DNA from: Paenibacillus sediminis
Lineage (GTDB): Bacteria; Bacillota; Bacilli; Paenibacillales; Paenibacillaceae
DNA length: 64,000 bases
NCBI RefSeq assembly: GCF_017873765.1
Contig: NZ_JAGGKP010000005.1
Span: forward strand, 152,433 to 216,432
Direction of reading: 5' to 3'
How positions within the stretch are numbered: position 1 is the first letter of the stretch; each line of letters begins with the position of its first letter. The translations under genes and the position numbers were made by a program. The notes under the pieces were generated by a model that saw only the letters and a list, made by a program, of their open reading frames with translations, was not told the origin of the DNA and made no database searches. This document shows positions 1 through 8,409 of this stretch, piece by piece.

Positions 1-687
1 ATGAATTTCCTCCAGCAAGCGGAAGAAATTAAGAAAGAAATCGCTGCTGCTAATTGCTCCGCAGTATGGATCATCGATGTACTTATCGACTTCATCTGGA
101 TCGCGCGACAGCCAATCGAACGCTGTTCGGGCTGGTGAGAATGCACGGTTGTATCCGCCAAAAATGAGCGTGTTGAGAAGTACACTTGGATGGCGAACAC
201 CCTGCAATTTTGACTGCAATAGAGCGATCGCTTTAGCAGCCTTCAACATACTTTGTTTGCCGTTCGTACCCGACAGAATAAATCCGGAGAATCCTTCCGG
301 ACTGTCGTACATTACTTTTTGTGTTAAAAATGAACCCATACTGTGTCCTAGCAAAAAGAGCGGAAGTCCCGGATGTTTCTGGGTGATTAATGTTTTCAAC
401 TGGATGATGTTGCGCACCATCCAATTGAACCCATCCTCACCTAGGTATCCCAAGTTGTGTATATGTCCTGCGGTCTGTCCATGTCCGCGCTGATCATGAG
501 CGTACACGATATATCCGTGACGAACGAGCTCAGATGCAAAACGGGTATAGCGTTCCGCTGTCTCAGCCATCCCATGTGAAATGAGAACGATTCCTTTTAC
601 AGTCATATTATTGTCTTCGGGCAACCAATGATGGACAAAAATATCGACGCCTTGCGGGTCTCTCATTATAAAAGAATGATCCTTCAA
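1..687 (-). CDS. Alpha/beta hydrolase, lysophospholipase-like (3' end outside window)
   Basis: Reading leftward, one open frame runs to the window edge, so the C-terminus is missing; 229 codons are visible. It reads as a serine hydrolase of the Hydrolase_4 / monoacylglycerol-lipase type: an oxyanion-hole stretch LISHGMAE near residues 35-42, a DQRGHG turn near 65-70, and the nucleophile elbow GHSMGS with Ser at about 116. The catalytic Asp and His would lie beyond the edge. The family hydrolyses lysophospholipids or monoacylglycerols; the substrate here is unknown. The start is uncertain. I take TTG at 687, about 12 nt after AGAGG; GTG at 696 is too close to that site and ATG at 666 has no clear ribosome site. 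No signal peptide, so cytoplasmic. Confidence 0.75.
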   Translation of the reverse strand, partial: MKDHSFIMRDPQGVDIFVHHWLPEDNNMTVKGIVLISHGMAETAERYTRFASELVRHGYIVYAHDQRGHGQTAGHIHNLGYLGEDGFNWMVRNIIQLKTLITQKHPGLPLFLLGHSMGSFLTQKVMYDSPEGFSGFILSGTNGKQSMLKAAKAIALLQSKLQGVRHPSVLLNTLIFGGYNRAFSPARTAFDWLSRDPDEVDKYIDDPYCGAISSSDFFLNFFRLLEEIH

Positions 688-746
688 GAATATCACAATC
701 CTCTACTAGGTAATGGTAATGCATCAATCTAGTACTATGTCAACTT

Positions 747-1721
747 CTATAAAGGGAGATAAGAACGAAGGATGGCAGATTGCCCTTCTAATATGTACTC
801 TCCTAAGTTTGCAGGGAGCAGAAAGCACTGTCCTGCTTCAAAAGGCTCTGAACCATCGCTGTACCCAATAAGTCCTTCACCCTCGCAAATGACGAGTATA
901 GTGAAGCTGTGAGATGGTGTCGATAAACTCCAAGATCCATTAACAATTCCTTTTTCAACGATGAAGTAAGGTGAGTGAGTGAGGGGTAACCAGTAATTTG
1001 GTGCAGCATCCGTTGGCTTTATTAAAGCAGCTCCTGCTCCGTCATATGCAATAACATTTAGTGAATGTTCAATGTGGAGTTCCCTAGGCTTACCGTCAAG
1101 TCCAGGTCGGTCATAATCATAGAGGCGATAGGTAGTATCGGAGTTTTGCTGAATCTCAGCTGCAACGATGCCTGCACATAGTGCATGTACGGTTCCTGCA
1201 GGAATATAGAAGGCATCACCTGTTTGGACAGAAATGGCTTGAAGCTCATTAATGATTTTGCCATCGTCAATAGCTCTCTGAAGTGACTCTCGTGTAACGC
1301 CGTCTTTCAGACCATAAATGATTTTAGCGTCTGGTTTTGCTGCTAGAATGTACCACAATTCTGATTTGCCAAGTTCACCCTTCGGCAATCCTTCATAATA
1401 ATCCGCAGGATGAACTTGAACAGACAAATCATCGTTGCAATCGAGAAGCTTGATGAGAAGCGGGAAACGGCCATTTACATCCGAAAATCCTTTGGTCCCA
1501 AACCACTCCGTACCGAATTTCTCGCGTATTTTGTTCAGACCGAGCCCAGTTAGTTCGCCGTTTACAACATGAGTAGTACCGTTCGGATGATCCGCAATCA
1601 TCCATCCTTCACCTATTTGGCCTTCAGGCGGAGTTAAACGGAACATTTCTAGGGCTCTGCCGCCCCAAACACGTTCTTTGAATTCAGGTTGAAATCGTAA
1701 TGGATAAGGCTTCGTCTTCAT
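747..1721 (-). CDS. manA: Mannose-6-phosphate isomerase, class I
   Basis: 324 aa, the usual length of the short Bacillus-type ManA. It interconverts mannose 6-phosphate and fructose 6-phosphate in the cytoplasm and feeds GDP-mannose and polysaccharide synthesis. Zinc-site motifs are visible: QVHPADYY near residue 100, KSELWYIL near 120, and FYIPAGTVHAL followed by AEIQQNSDTTYRLYDYDR around 170-205. The C-terminus is a second cupin fold. ATG at 1721 follows AGAGGAGATG at good spacing. It is read leftward, upstream of the hydrolase and facing away from nothing it obviously serves; it may be single. The family assignment is secure, the physiological sugar route is inference. Confidence 0.92.
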   Translation of the reverse strand: MKTKPYPLRFQPEFKERVWGGRALEMFRLTPPEGQIGEGWMIADHPNGTTHVVNGELTGLGLNKIREKFGTEWFGTKGFSDVNGRFPLLIKLLDCNDDLSVQVHPADYYEGLPKGELGKSELWYILAAKPDAKIIYGLKDGVTRESLQRAIDDGKIINELQAISVQTGDAFYIPAGTVHALCAGIVAAEIQQNSDTTYRLYDYDRPGLDGKPRELHIEHSLNVIAYDGAGAALIKPTDAAPNYWLPLTHSPYFIVEKGIVNGSWSLSTPSHSFTILVICEGEGLIGYSDGSEPFEAGQCFLLPANLGEYILEGQSAILRSYLPL

Positions 1722-1783
1722 TTCACATCTCCTCTAATGTTCGAATGAATGCGTATGCCATCAAGCCATTGCTGTATATTTTA

Positions 1784-2365
1784 TTATTTTTTCTCTAAAG
1801 CGATTAAATAAGGAGCATTAGGCCTTTGCAGCTGGCGATAGATGATCGACTGTGCGATCGTCTGAGGCAAATTTGCGGCCCATGACTCAACCGCAGAAGC
1901 TTCTTGATCACCACCCTTATGACCTGGGTACAGTACAGCAGTAATAACCCCTCTCGGGCGAAGCACATCTAGTGAGGATTCTAGTGCAGTAATTGTGCTG
2001 TCAGTAAGCGTAATTAATTTCTGGTTGGCACCGCTGACAGGCAGATAGCCGAGGTTGAACATAACAGCCCCGATCTTGCCATGCAGCTCCAGCGGCAATG
2101 CTTCTTTCATTAAGGCGTGGGATTTGAGTAGAAGCGTTACGTCAGCAATACTAGCTGGATCTTCTTTGGAGAGTCGATCCTTCGTCAACTGCAGCGCCTC
2201 TTCCTGAATATCGAATCCGAATACTTTACCTTTACGGCCAACTGTTTTTGCTAAAAATAAAGTGTCTGCGCCTGTCCCGAGTGTGGCGTCAATTGCAGCT
2301 TCTCCAGGCTGCAGACGTTCCTTGATAAGTTTCTGAGTATAGCTTAGGACAGAAAGGAACCCCAT
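1784..2365 (-). CDS. mnmM: SAM-dependent tRNA methyltransferase, YtqB/MnmM family
   Basis: 193 aa class I methyltransferase. The SAM-binding loop is DATLGTGADTLFLA at residues 26-39, with the acidic end of strand 2 at GFDIQEEAL near 50. A second motif, MFNLGYLPV near 105, matches the NLGYLP signature of the YtqB (rRNA_methylase) family. In Bacillus the family has been shown to methylate the aminomethyl group of the xm5s2U wobble modification in tRNA (MnmM). The ATG abuts the stop of the upstream radical-SAM gene, with GGAGGGAG inside that gene's end, so the two are translationally coupled. Family assignment is firm; the MnmM activity is by homology. Confidence 0.88.
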   Translation of the reverse strand: MGFLSVLSYTQKLIKERLQPGEAAIDATLGTGADTLFLAKTVGRKGKVFGFDIQEEALQLTKDRLSKEDPASIADVTLLLKSHALMKEALPLELHGKIGAVMFNLGYLPVSGANQKLITLTDSTITALESSLDVLRPRGVITAVLYPGHKGGDQEASAVESWAANLPQTIAQSIIYRQLQRPNAPYLIALEKK

Positions 2366-3319
2366 TTAGGACTCCCTCCACAATTTGCCCTGCCATGTGT
2401 CGCGCGCTTTAAGTTCGGCGTCAATTGCATTGAGCACTTCCCATTTTTTAAGACTCCACATAGGTCCGATAAGCAGATCGCGTGGCGCGTCACCGGTTAA
2501 GCGATGGACAATCATTTCTGGCGGTAAAAATTCCAACGTGTCCACAATAAGCTTCACGTATTCGTCTTTCTCTAAAAATTGCAGCAATCCTGCTTCATAC
2601 TGTTTAACCATTGGTGTTTTACGCATCAGGTGAAGCAGATGGATTTTGATTCCTTGCACATCCATTTTAGAGACCGCACGGCCTGTTTCCAACATCATTT
2701 CATGCGTTTCTTGCGGCAATCCATAAATAATGTGCGCGCAGACTCGAATATTGTGCTTCCGAAGCTTCTCAACAGCATCTAGATAGCACTGTGTATCATG
2801 AGCACGGTTAATCAGGTTAGAAGTAGATTCGTGGATCGTTTGCAGTCCCATCTCAACCCACAGGTAAGTACGCTTGTTAAGCTCGGCGAGATATTCCACT
2901 ACGTCATCTGGCAGACAGTCTGGACGAGTCGCAATAGACAGACCGACTACGCCTGGCTGCTCGAGAATAACTTCGAAATACTCGCGAAGAGTTTCAACAG
3001 GTGCATAGGTGTTCGTATAGGCTTGAAAATAACCGATATATTTCGCGTTCGGCCATTTCAAATGCTGACGATCACGAATCGTATTAAATTGAGTGACAAG
3101 ATCGTCACGGCGACTTCCGGCGAAATCGCCTGAGCCGCGCGCACTGCAAAATGTGCAACCGCCTTTGGCGATCGATCCGTCCCGGTTAGGACATGTGAAT
3201 CCGGCATCGAGCATAACTTTGAACACTTTCTCGCCGAATTGATTTTGCATTTCGTAATTCCATGTATGGAATCGTTTATCTCCCCATAGCATTGGAGGAT
3301 TCAACAGTTCTTGTATCAT
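2366..3319 (-). CDS. mnmL: TIGR01212-family radical SAM protein, YtqA/MnmL
   Basis: 317 aa. The 4Fe-4S ligands follow the spacing of this family rather than plain CxxxCxxC: CPNRDG near residue 43, then GGCTFC near 53-58. Downstream RPDCLPDD and VEMGLQTIHESTS are typical of the YtqA/YhcC group. It is immediately upstream of mnmM with no gap, the same order as ytqA-ytqB in Bacillus, where the pair replaces the bifunctional MnmC of enterobacteria in completing mnm5s2U34 in tRNA. ATG at 3319 follows AAAGGAG. The joint tRNA-wobble role is established for homologues and inferred here. Confidence 0.87.
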   Translation of the reverse strand: MIQELLNPPMLWGDKRFHTWNYEMQNQFGEKVFKVMLDAGFTCPNRDGSIAKGGCTFCSARGSGDFAGSRRDDLVTQFNTIRDRQHLKWPNAKYIGYFQAYTNTYAPVETLREYFEVILEQPGVVGLSIATRPDCLPDDVVEYLAELNKRTYLWVEMGLQTIHESTSNLINRAHDTQCYLDAVEKLRKHNIRVCAHIIYGLPQETHEMMLETGRAVSKMDVQGIKIHLLHLMRKTPMVKQYEAGLLQFLEKDEYVKLIVDTLEFLPPEMIVHRLTGDAPRDLLIGPMWSLKKWEVLNAIDAELKARDTWQGKLWRES

Positions 3320-3448
3320 AAGAAACTCCTTTGAAGACGTTAATATGAAATTGGTTTTGTATTTACTATTGTATCAAAAATCGTGAAAAAAAAGGAATCG
3401 TACTGCTTTGTAATACCAACATTTTGTTCGATAACAGGCGTTTTCAAC

Positions 3449-3477
3449 TTGCAATACCTTACATGATATGTTATATT
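3449..3477 (+). promoter_or_regulatory. SigA-type promoter for the 60-aa ORF
   Basis: TTGCAA (3449-3454), a 17-nt spacer and TATATT (3472-3477), with AT-rich flanks. The ORF start lies about 95 nt downstream. Seen directly; not experimentally supported. Confidence 0.6.
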
Positions 3478-3571
3478 TAACTTAGCGTCAAAACTAAACC
3501 ATTTAATTCAACCACATTAGAATTCATCATTTCGTGACGCTCGGAAATTATAAAACCGTGAGGTGATAAAC

Positions 3572-3754
3572 ATGAATTCTTATGTTCGGGCCGAGAATGA
3601 AGTCATTTCGGTCGATTTAACACCTGATGAAGCGTTAGCGCTTACAGGAGTGAAGTATCATGGTAACTCAGAAATAGAGGCATCTGCCCGCAGAAAAATT
3701 CGCAATGCATTTGAAAAGACATTTGATTTTTTACCTAAAAATCATGTAGACTAA
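3572..3754 (+). CDS. Small conserved-looking hypothetical protein (60 aa)
   Basis: Not recognised. ATG at 3572 follows GTGAGGTGAT at ideal spacing, which I prefer to an upstream in-frame codon. The protein is acidic in its first half (NEVISVDLTPDEALAL) and basic in the second (SARRKIRNAFEKTFDF), mostly helical by composition, with no cysteine, signal peptide or membrane segment. It has its own promoter and a strong terminator 35 nt after the stop, so it is a monocistronic unit. The LTPDEALAL-GVKYHG pattern and clear expression signals argue for a real gene; function unknown. Confidence 0.7.
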   Translation: MNSYVRAENEVISVDLTPDEALALTGVKYHGNSEIEASARRKIRNAFEKTFDFLPKNHVD

Positions 3755-3790
3755 TAGATAATTAAAGTTGTTGGACCCCAATTCCAAATA

Positions 3791-3838
3791 TAAAAAAGGA
3801 ACTTTACCAGCCTCCTGCTCGGTAAGGTTCCTTTTTTG
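3791..3838. terminator. Bidirectional intrinsic terminator
   Basis: AAAAAAGGAAC-TTTACC stem pairing with GGTAA-GGTTCCTTTTTT across a short loop; A-run and T-run on the two sides. Confidence 0.85.
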
Positions 3839-3921
3839 TTCGTTCTTTACTTTTGGGAAAAACTTAGGCACAATAGTGCAGTAGAAAACAGACAGTGGAA
3901 AGATGAAAACGGAGGAATAAC

Positions 3922-4635
3922 ATGCGTTTACGCGGTAAAAAAGGGATTCGAGAAAATTTGGAGGCACAGAAGGACTTAGTTGTTCTGGATCCTAAACAAT
4001 ACAAGGGACGTTGGGCAGAGCTTTTTGGCAACGATCGTCCTATTTATGTTGAACTGGGAATGGGTAAAGGACAGTTCATTAGCGGGATGAGTATTAAATA
4101 TCCTAATATTAATTTTATTGGAATTGATATGTATGACGAGCTCATACGTCGTGCCAGTGAGAAGGCGAGAGCTGTATGGAATGAGCAAGAAGAAGGGGTA
4201 ACTCCTCCTAATGTAAAGCTTGCGCTGACCAACATTGAACAGATTGAAGAGGTTTTTGCCCCTAATGAAATCGAGCGAATTTTCCTCAATTTCAGTGATC
4301 CATGGCCAAAGGCAAGACATGCTAGACGCAGATTAACACACCCTAGATTTTTAGCACGATACAAAGAAATATTAAATGAACGCGGCGAAATTCATTTCAA
4401 AACGGATTCACAGACGTTGTTTGAATTCTCACTGAATTCATTCGCTGATTTCGGACTGCAGATGACGAATATTAGTTTGAATTTGCACCGTGACGGTATC
4501 AATGAAGAGCATGTGATGACCGAGTATGAGAGTAAATTTGTTGGACAAGGCATGAACATCCATCGTTGTGAAGTCATTGTTGGCGAAGAGGCTCTCCGTA
4601 ACTACGAAATGAGTCGTCTGAACAAATACAAATAA
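3922..4635 (+). CDS. trmB: tRNA (guanine-46-N7)-methyltransferase TrmB
   Basis: 237 aa, standard for TrmB. It places m7G46 in the variable loop of tRNAs using SAM. N-terminal MRLRGKKGIRENLEAQ is typical of the Bacillus enzyme. The SAM site is VELGMGKGQFI at about residues 41-51; the family signature NFSDPWPKARHARRRLTHPRFL lies near 122-143 and carries the catalytic Asp, and a C-terminal TEYESKF motif near 195 contacts tRNA. ATG at 3922 follows GGAGGAATAAC. It stands alone between two terminators. Confidence 0.95.
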   Translation: MRLRGKKGIRENLEAQKDLVVLDPKQYKGRWAELFGNDRPIYVELGMGKGQFISGMSIKYPNINFIGIDMYDELIRRASEKARAVWNEQEEGVTPPNVKLALTNIEQIEEVFAPNEIERIFLNFSDPWPKARHARRRLTHPRFLARYKEILNERGEIHFKTDSQTLFEFSLNSFADFGLQMTNISLNLHRDGINEEHVMTEYESKFVGQGMNIHRCEVIVGEEALRNYEMSRLNKYK

Positions 4636-4638
4636 CAA

Positions 4639-4672
4639 ACAAAGGTGCCCTTCGTTAGAAGGGCACCTTTGT
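4639..4672. terminator. Bidirectional terminator between trmB and the convergent glycosyltransferase
   Basis: Perfect 15-bp inverted repeat ACAAAGGTGCCCTTC / GAAGGGCACCTTTGT with a GTTA loop. It overlaps the last codons of the leftward gene, so it ends both transcripts. Confidence 0.85.
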
Positions 4673-5791
4673 ATCTTCAAGCAACTCAATAATGCTTTGG
4701 GCACTTTGCATCGGAAAATATTTGGCGATTTGCTCAAGATTCTGCTTACGCTTAAGCGTGATGTCTGGATAATGATGAATGAGCTGATCCATCCATTTCT
4801 CCACCACTTCAAGTGAACTGATCGGTTCTCCCCAGCCTTGCGCGGTAAAGTACTGACAATTCTCTTCCTCTTGTCCAGGCAACGGGTGATAGAAGAGCAT
4901 CGGAATTCCTTTTGCCAGTCCTTCCGTACAAGTCATTCCGCCTGGTTTCGTAATCAGAAGATCAGACACTTCCATTAATTTATCAACTTGACGCGTGAAA
5001 CCAATCTTATGAATATTAGGGTGATTGAACATCGGGTTGTCTTCCATTTTGCGCAGAGCTTTTTCGTTGTTGCCTAGACAAAAAATAATCTGCACACTTT
5101 CCCGATACCGAGTCAAGAAATCATTAACGACACTATCATCCATCAATCCCCAGCCGCCTCCCATAACGAGTACAGTAGGCATCTCTTTCAATTGAAATGT
5201 AGCGCGAATTTGCTCCTTGCTTGGATGTTCATAGAAATTAGGATGAATTGGAATACCCGTAACTTGAATCTTATGCGGATTCACCCCGCGCATCAGCAGC
5301 TTCGATTTGACCTCGCCTGTAGATACCAGATATAAATCTACTTCAGGACTAATCCAAGTTCCGTGGGCATCATAATCCGTAATAACCGTACTAAGCGGAA
5401 TATTAAGCGAGCCTAGACGTTTCAGACGAGAAATGACCGCGCTTGGAATGGGGTGCGTACATACGATGACATCGGGACGAAGCTGCTTAATAATATTTTG
5501 AGTGTGTGTATAAAAGAGCCGATGCAATGCAAGCGTCGTCAACCGATTTAGCGATTTTTTATATTGATGGCGATAGACCAATCGAACAAGTCTAGGTTGT
5601 TTCGTCACCGTTTTTTTGTAAGCCGTAATAATTAAAGGAGCAACTTTGGGATTCAGAAAACTTCCAAGCTCCAGCACTCTAGTTTGCACATTTGTGGAGA
5701 GCTTACGTAGGCTGCTGGAAAGAGCGTATGCCGCTTGAGTATGTCCTGCCCCAAATCCTTCAGATAAGATTAACACTCGTTTTTTTCGCAC
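4655..5791 (-). CDS. MGDG-synthase-like glycosyltransferase (GT28), UgtP-type
   Basis: 378 aa. N-terminal acceptor domain begins LILSEGFGAGHTQAA (residues 6-20), the glycine-rich GxGH start of the monogalactosyldiacylglycerol-synthase family. The C-terminal GT28 domain has VLVMGGGWGLMDD near 208 and the nucleotide-sugar site DLLITKPGGMTCTEGLAKGIPMLFYHPLPGQEEEN around 285-320. Relatives transfer glucose or galactose to diacylglycerol at the membrane face (UgtP) or are uncharacterised paralogues such as YkoN. Which acceptor is used here cannot be read. It lies 50 nt downstream of a PAP2 phosphatase on the same strand, consistent with a lipid-related unit. Confidence 0.82.
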   Translation of the reverse strand: MRKKRVLILSEGFGAGHTQAAYALSSSLRKLSTNVQTRVLELGSFLNPKVAPLIITAYKKTVTKQPRLVRLVYRHQYKKSLNRLTTLALHRLFYTHTQNIIKQLRPDVIVCTHPIPSAVISRLKRLGSLNIPLSTVITDYDAHGTWISPEVDLYLVSTGEVKSKLLMRGVNPHKIQVTGIPIHPNFYEHPSKEQIRATFQLKEMPTVLVMGGGWGLMDDSVVNDFLTRYRESVQIIFCLGNNEKALRKMEDNPMFNHPNIHKIGFTRQVDKLMEVSDLLITKPGGMTCTEGLAKGIPMLFYHPLPGQEEENCQYFTAQGWGEPISSLEVVEKWMDQLIHHYPDITLKRKQNLEQIAKYFPMQSAQSIIELLEDTKVPF

Positions 5792-5842
5792 TGCATTTCA
5801 CCTATTCCTGCAATGTTCTCCATAAGTATAACCATATCGGCT

Positions 5843-6370
5843 TTATGTCCATAATGCAACTGTTCCAAAAGCGACTAAGGAACCAATGGTTGCTCCAGCC
5901 AATACGTCAGACGGGTAATGTAAACCCAAATATATCCGAGAAATGGCTACATTGAACGCTATAAAAATTAATATTGCAGTCAATATCGGATCTAGCCCCA
6001 TAAACGGGACGGTTACAGAAAAAATCGCAGTTGTGTGTCCTGATGGAAAAGAGTGATCTTTTAATGGATTACGAAATGTGTTCGTGCCGGGAAAAGCTAA
6101 ATAAGGTCTTAATCTTGGATACAATTTTTTGGCAATCACTACAGGGATATGACTTACAGACAGAGCGACCAATGCCTGAAGTCCAATTTGTTTCCAAGGC
6201 GCGGGAGCAAATAGCCAGATCAATAAACTGGCTGCAATAGTAAACGTTGCTCCTCCTAGATATGTTACGTAGTATAGCCAAAAATTTAAAAAACGATTGT
6301 GTAATCGCCCGTTGATCCATACAAAAATTTGATGTTCTAGACGTAACAGTTTCGAGAATAAACCCGGCAT
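5843..6370 (-). CDS. PAP2-family membrane phosphatase (undecaprenyl-diphosphatase-like)
   Basis: 175 aa integral membrane protein with five to six hydrophobic segments. All three PAP2 motifs are present: KLYPRLRP near residue 85, PSGHTT near 110, and SRIYLGLHYPSDVLAG near 145, including the two catalytic histidines. The family removes phosphate from lipid phosphates or pyrophosphates such as undecaprenyl pyrophosphate (BcrC, PgpB). I start at ATG 6370, which follows GGGAGGA by 5 nt; an ATG 11 codons upstream lacks a ribosome site. It is likely co-transcribed with the glycosyltransferase downstream. Confidence 0.85.
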   Translation of the reverse strand: MPGLFSKLLRLEHQIFVWINGRLHNRFLNFWLYYVTYLGGATFTIAASLLIWLFAPAPWKQIGLQALVALSVSHIPVVIAKKLYPRLRPYLAFPGTNTFRNPLKDHSFPSGHTTAIFSVTVPFMGLDPILTAILIFIAFNVAISRIYLGLHYPSDVLAGATIGSLVAFGTVALWT

Positions 6371-6898
6371 GTCATTCCTCCCTAAATGGGCTAGCTTAAT
6401 CATATGTTGAATTTATAACCTTTTCAAGAACAATGAATCGAAATGGTATACCGTGTCTCACATCATAACAAATAAACATTAAAATTTAATAAAATTTTTT
6501 GTAAAAACTTTTTGCAAAACTTTTTCCATGTTTTCGTCGTTTAATGAATATAGATCACAAATTATAAGTTGTTTATTCACAAAAACAGAAGTTTCATGAA
6601 ATAAAAATTAAGAAAATGGATGAAAATAAGAACTAACCGCCTTCAGGTTAGCGAATGAGGAAGGATAGACCTGATAAGTCGACATAACTGCCAAATACTC
6701 CATTAGAAGAACTTTTTAGAGTTTTGACAAAAGGATGAAAACTATAGAAAATCGATATGTTGTATTTGCAGTTTAGACATTGGTGACAGTAAGTAGTATA
6801 CTGTAAAAATGATTTTTAATGGGGCACATTAGAAAAAGATTAGAGAAAAGACAGAAAAGAAAAAAATGTGGGGTCAAAAAAGGGGGTAACAGAGGAAC
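6371..6898. other. 528-nt intergenic region, AT-rich
   Basis: No ORF with a plausible start. From about 6440 to 6620 it is very AT-rich. A small hairpin CTAACC-loop-GGTTAG lies at 6633-6651. The rightward promoter for the next gene is at 6774-6802. I see no recognisable riboswitch, so the long distance from hairpin to promoter is unexplained. Confidence 0.5.
6774..6802 (+). promoter_or_regulatory. SigA-type promoter for the GT2 gene
   Basis: TAGACA (6774-6779), 17-nt spacer, TATACT (6797-6802). It leaves a leader of about 90 nt. An upstream TTGACA at 6724 has no partner -10 at proper distance. Confidence 0.6.
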
Positions 6899-8131
6899 AT
6901 GTTAGACGCCATCGTTATATCACTACAAGTGTTCTTGGCAGTGATTGGTGTATATCAATTTGTGTTCTCTTTGTTTGGTTTGCGCAGGAATAAGAAAAAA
7001 CAACATTTCCCGCCAACGAAAACGTTCGCTGTGTTAGTTGCAGCGCATAACGAAGAAAAAGTAATCGGAGCGCTGATGGAAAACCTGAAGCAGCTTAATT
7101 ATCCGAAAGAAATGTATGAAGTGTTCGTTATTTGTGATAATTGCACAGATGGTACGGCAGATGTAGTAAGAAGCCACGGCATGAATGCGTGCATTCGTGT
7201 CAATTCCAATCAGCGCGGTAAAGGTTATGCGATTGAATGGATGCTTAAGGAACTTTGGAAAATGCCTCGTCAATTCGATGCGATCGTGATGTTTGACGCG
7301 GATAACTTAGCTCATCCTGATTTCTTGAAAGAAGTTAATAACGATCTTTGCTCGGGCGCGCGTGTTATTCAAGGGTACATTGATACCAAAAATCCAGAGG
7401 ACTCTTGGATTACGGCAGCATACGGTATTTCTTACTGGTACTGTAACCGCCTATGGCAGCTGCCCCGCCAAAACTTGAAGATGGCGAACTTCCTTGGTGG
7501 TACAGGCATGGTGTTCGAGACTGAGCTTCTTAAAGAAATGGGCTGGGGTGCAACAAGCTTGGTCGAAGACTTGGAATTTACAATGCGCTGTGTAGAACGC
7601 GGTGTTCATCCGGTGTTCAACTATGATGCGAAGCTCTTTGATGAAAAGCCGCTTACATTTAAAGCGTCTGCTCGCCAGCGTTTACGCTGGATGCAAGGCC
7701 ATTTTACAGTGGCACGCAAATATTTCTTCCCGCTGTTCTGGAAGAGCATTAAAGAGAGAAGTATTGTAAAACTGGATATGGCTTTGTATGGCTTGAACGT
7801 ATACATCGTGTTTATTACGTTTTTGTTGACGGCTTTTATCTGGATTGATACTGCCTTCTTTAAGGGACCTAATGTAGCGAATTTATACAGTTATTTGCCT
7901 GCGTGGGCTGGCTTTGTAGCTATCGCTGCGAATGTCTTTACTTTTGCAGCTTCACTTATATTAGAGAAAGTTACATTTAAGAAGGTATACGCTTATTTAA
8001 TCTTGTTCCCTCTGTACCTGCTTTCATGGTGGCCGATTACGTTCTATGCATTCTTCACTCAAAACAATAAAACGTGGAGTCATACGAAGCATACGCGTGT
8101 CGTCAGATTGGAAGAAGTACAAAAAGGTTAA
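6899..8131 (+). CDS. Family 2 glycosyltransferase, polysaccharide-synthase type
   Basis: 410 aa. One N-terminal membrane segment (residues 4-24), a cytoplasmic GT2 domain, then three C-terminal membrane segments (about 290-385). The GT-A fold is marked by VLVAAHNEEKVIG near 46, the DxD-type VMFDADNLAHPDF near 130, and the acceptor/processivity motifs LVEDLEFTMR near 222 (ED) and QRLRWMQGH near 258 (QxxRW). That is the arrangement of cellulose synthase, hyaluronan synthase and PgaC-type processive enzymes, so it probably makes and exports an exopolysaccharide. The sugar is unknown. ATG at 6899 follows AGAGGAAC. No PilZ domain or partner genes are present nearby. Confidence 0.85.
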   Translation: MLDAIVISLQVFLAVIGVYQFVFSLFGLRRNKKKQHFPPTKTFAVLVAAHNEEKVIGALMENLKQLNYPKEMYEVFVICDNCTDGTADVVRSHGMNACIRVNSNQRGKGYAIEWMLKELWKMPRQFDAIVMFDADNLAHPDFLKEVNNDLCSGARVIQGYIDTKNPEDSWITAAYGISYWYCNRLWQLPRQNLKMANFLGGTGMVFETELLKEMGWGATSLVEDLEFTMRCVERGVHPVFNYDAKLFDEKPLTFKASARQRLRWMQGHFTVARKYFFPLFWKSIKERSIVKLDMALYGLNVYIVFITFLLTAFIWIDTAFFKGPNVANLYSYLPAWAGFVAIAANVFTFAASLILEKVTFKKVYAYLILFPLYLLSWWPITFYAFFTQNNKTWSHTKHTRVVRLEEVQKG

Positions 8132-8140
8132 TTTAATGAC

Positions 8141-8169
8141 TTGACTTGAATATAATCAGATGATATATT
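8141..8169 (+). promoter_or_regulatory. SigA promoter of the infC operon
   Basis: TTGACT (8141-8146), exact 17-nt spacer, TATATT (8164-8169). Transcription would start near 8176, giving a leader of about 235 nt before infC. Confidence 0.7.
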
Positions 8170-8175
8170 AATTAA

Positions 8176-8337
8176 GTATGTAATACGAATAAGGATTGTT
8201 AAGCAGAAGCCCGCTTCTCACCTGACCAATACAAATGTTGGCTGGTCCTAAATCCGATCATTAATGAATGTTACTTTCATGTAGAATGATGATCTTAGGG
8301 ATGTGGGTTGATGAGACCTGCATCCCTTTTAATTTTT
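8176..8337 (+). ncRNA. L20-type leader with attenuator before infC
   Basis: The leader holds the AGAAGC-CC-GCTTCT hairpin, a GACCA...TGGTC stem around 8222-8250, and an intrinsic terminator: GGGATG-t-GGGT paired with ACCT-g-CATCCC (8298-8326) followed by TTTTAATTTTT. In Bacillus such leaders bind ribosomal protein L20 and terminate transcription when L20 is in excess. The position before infC-rpmI-rplT and the order of stems fit; L20 binding itself is by analogy. Confidence 0.75.
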
Positions 8338-8409
8338 AAGATTACGAATGTAATCATATGCTCCTCTAACGAGAGGGGAAATTGTTTAACCATTTGGAGG
8401 TGGAGAGTT

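Noticed and set aside
77..493. 138-aa + strand ORF at the left edge
   Set aside because: Antisense to the alpha/beta hydrolase, whose minus-strand frame has clear catalytic motifs; no ribosome site.
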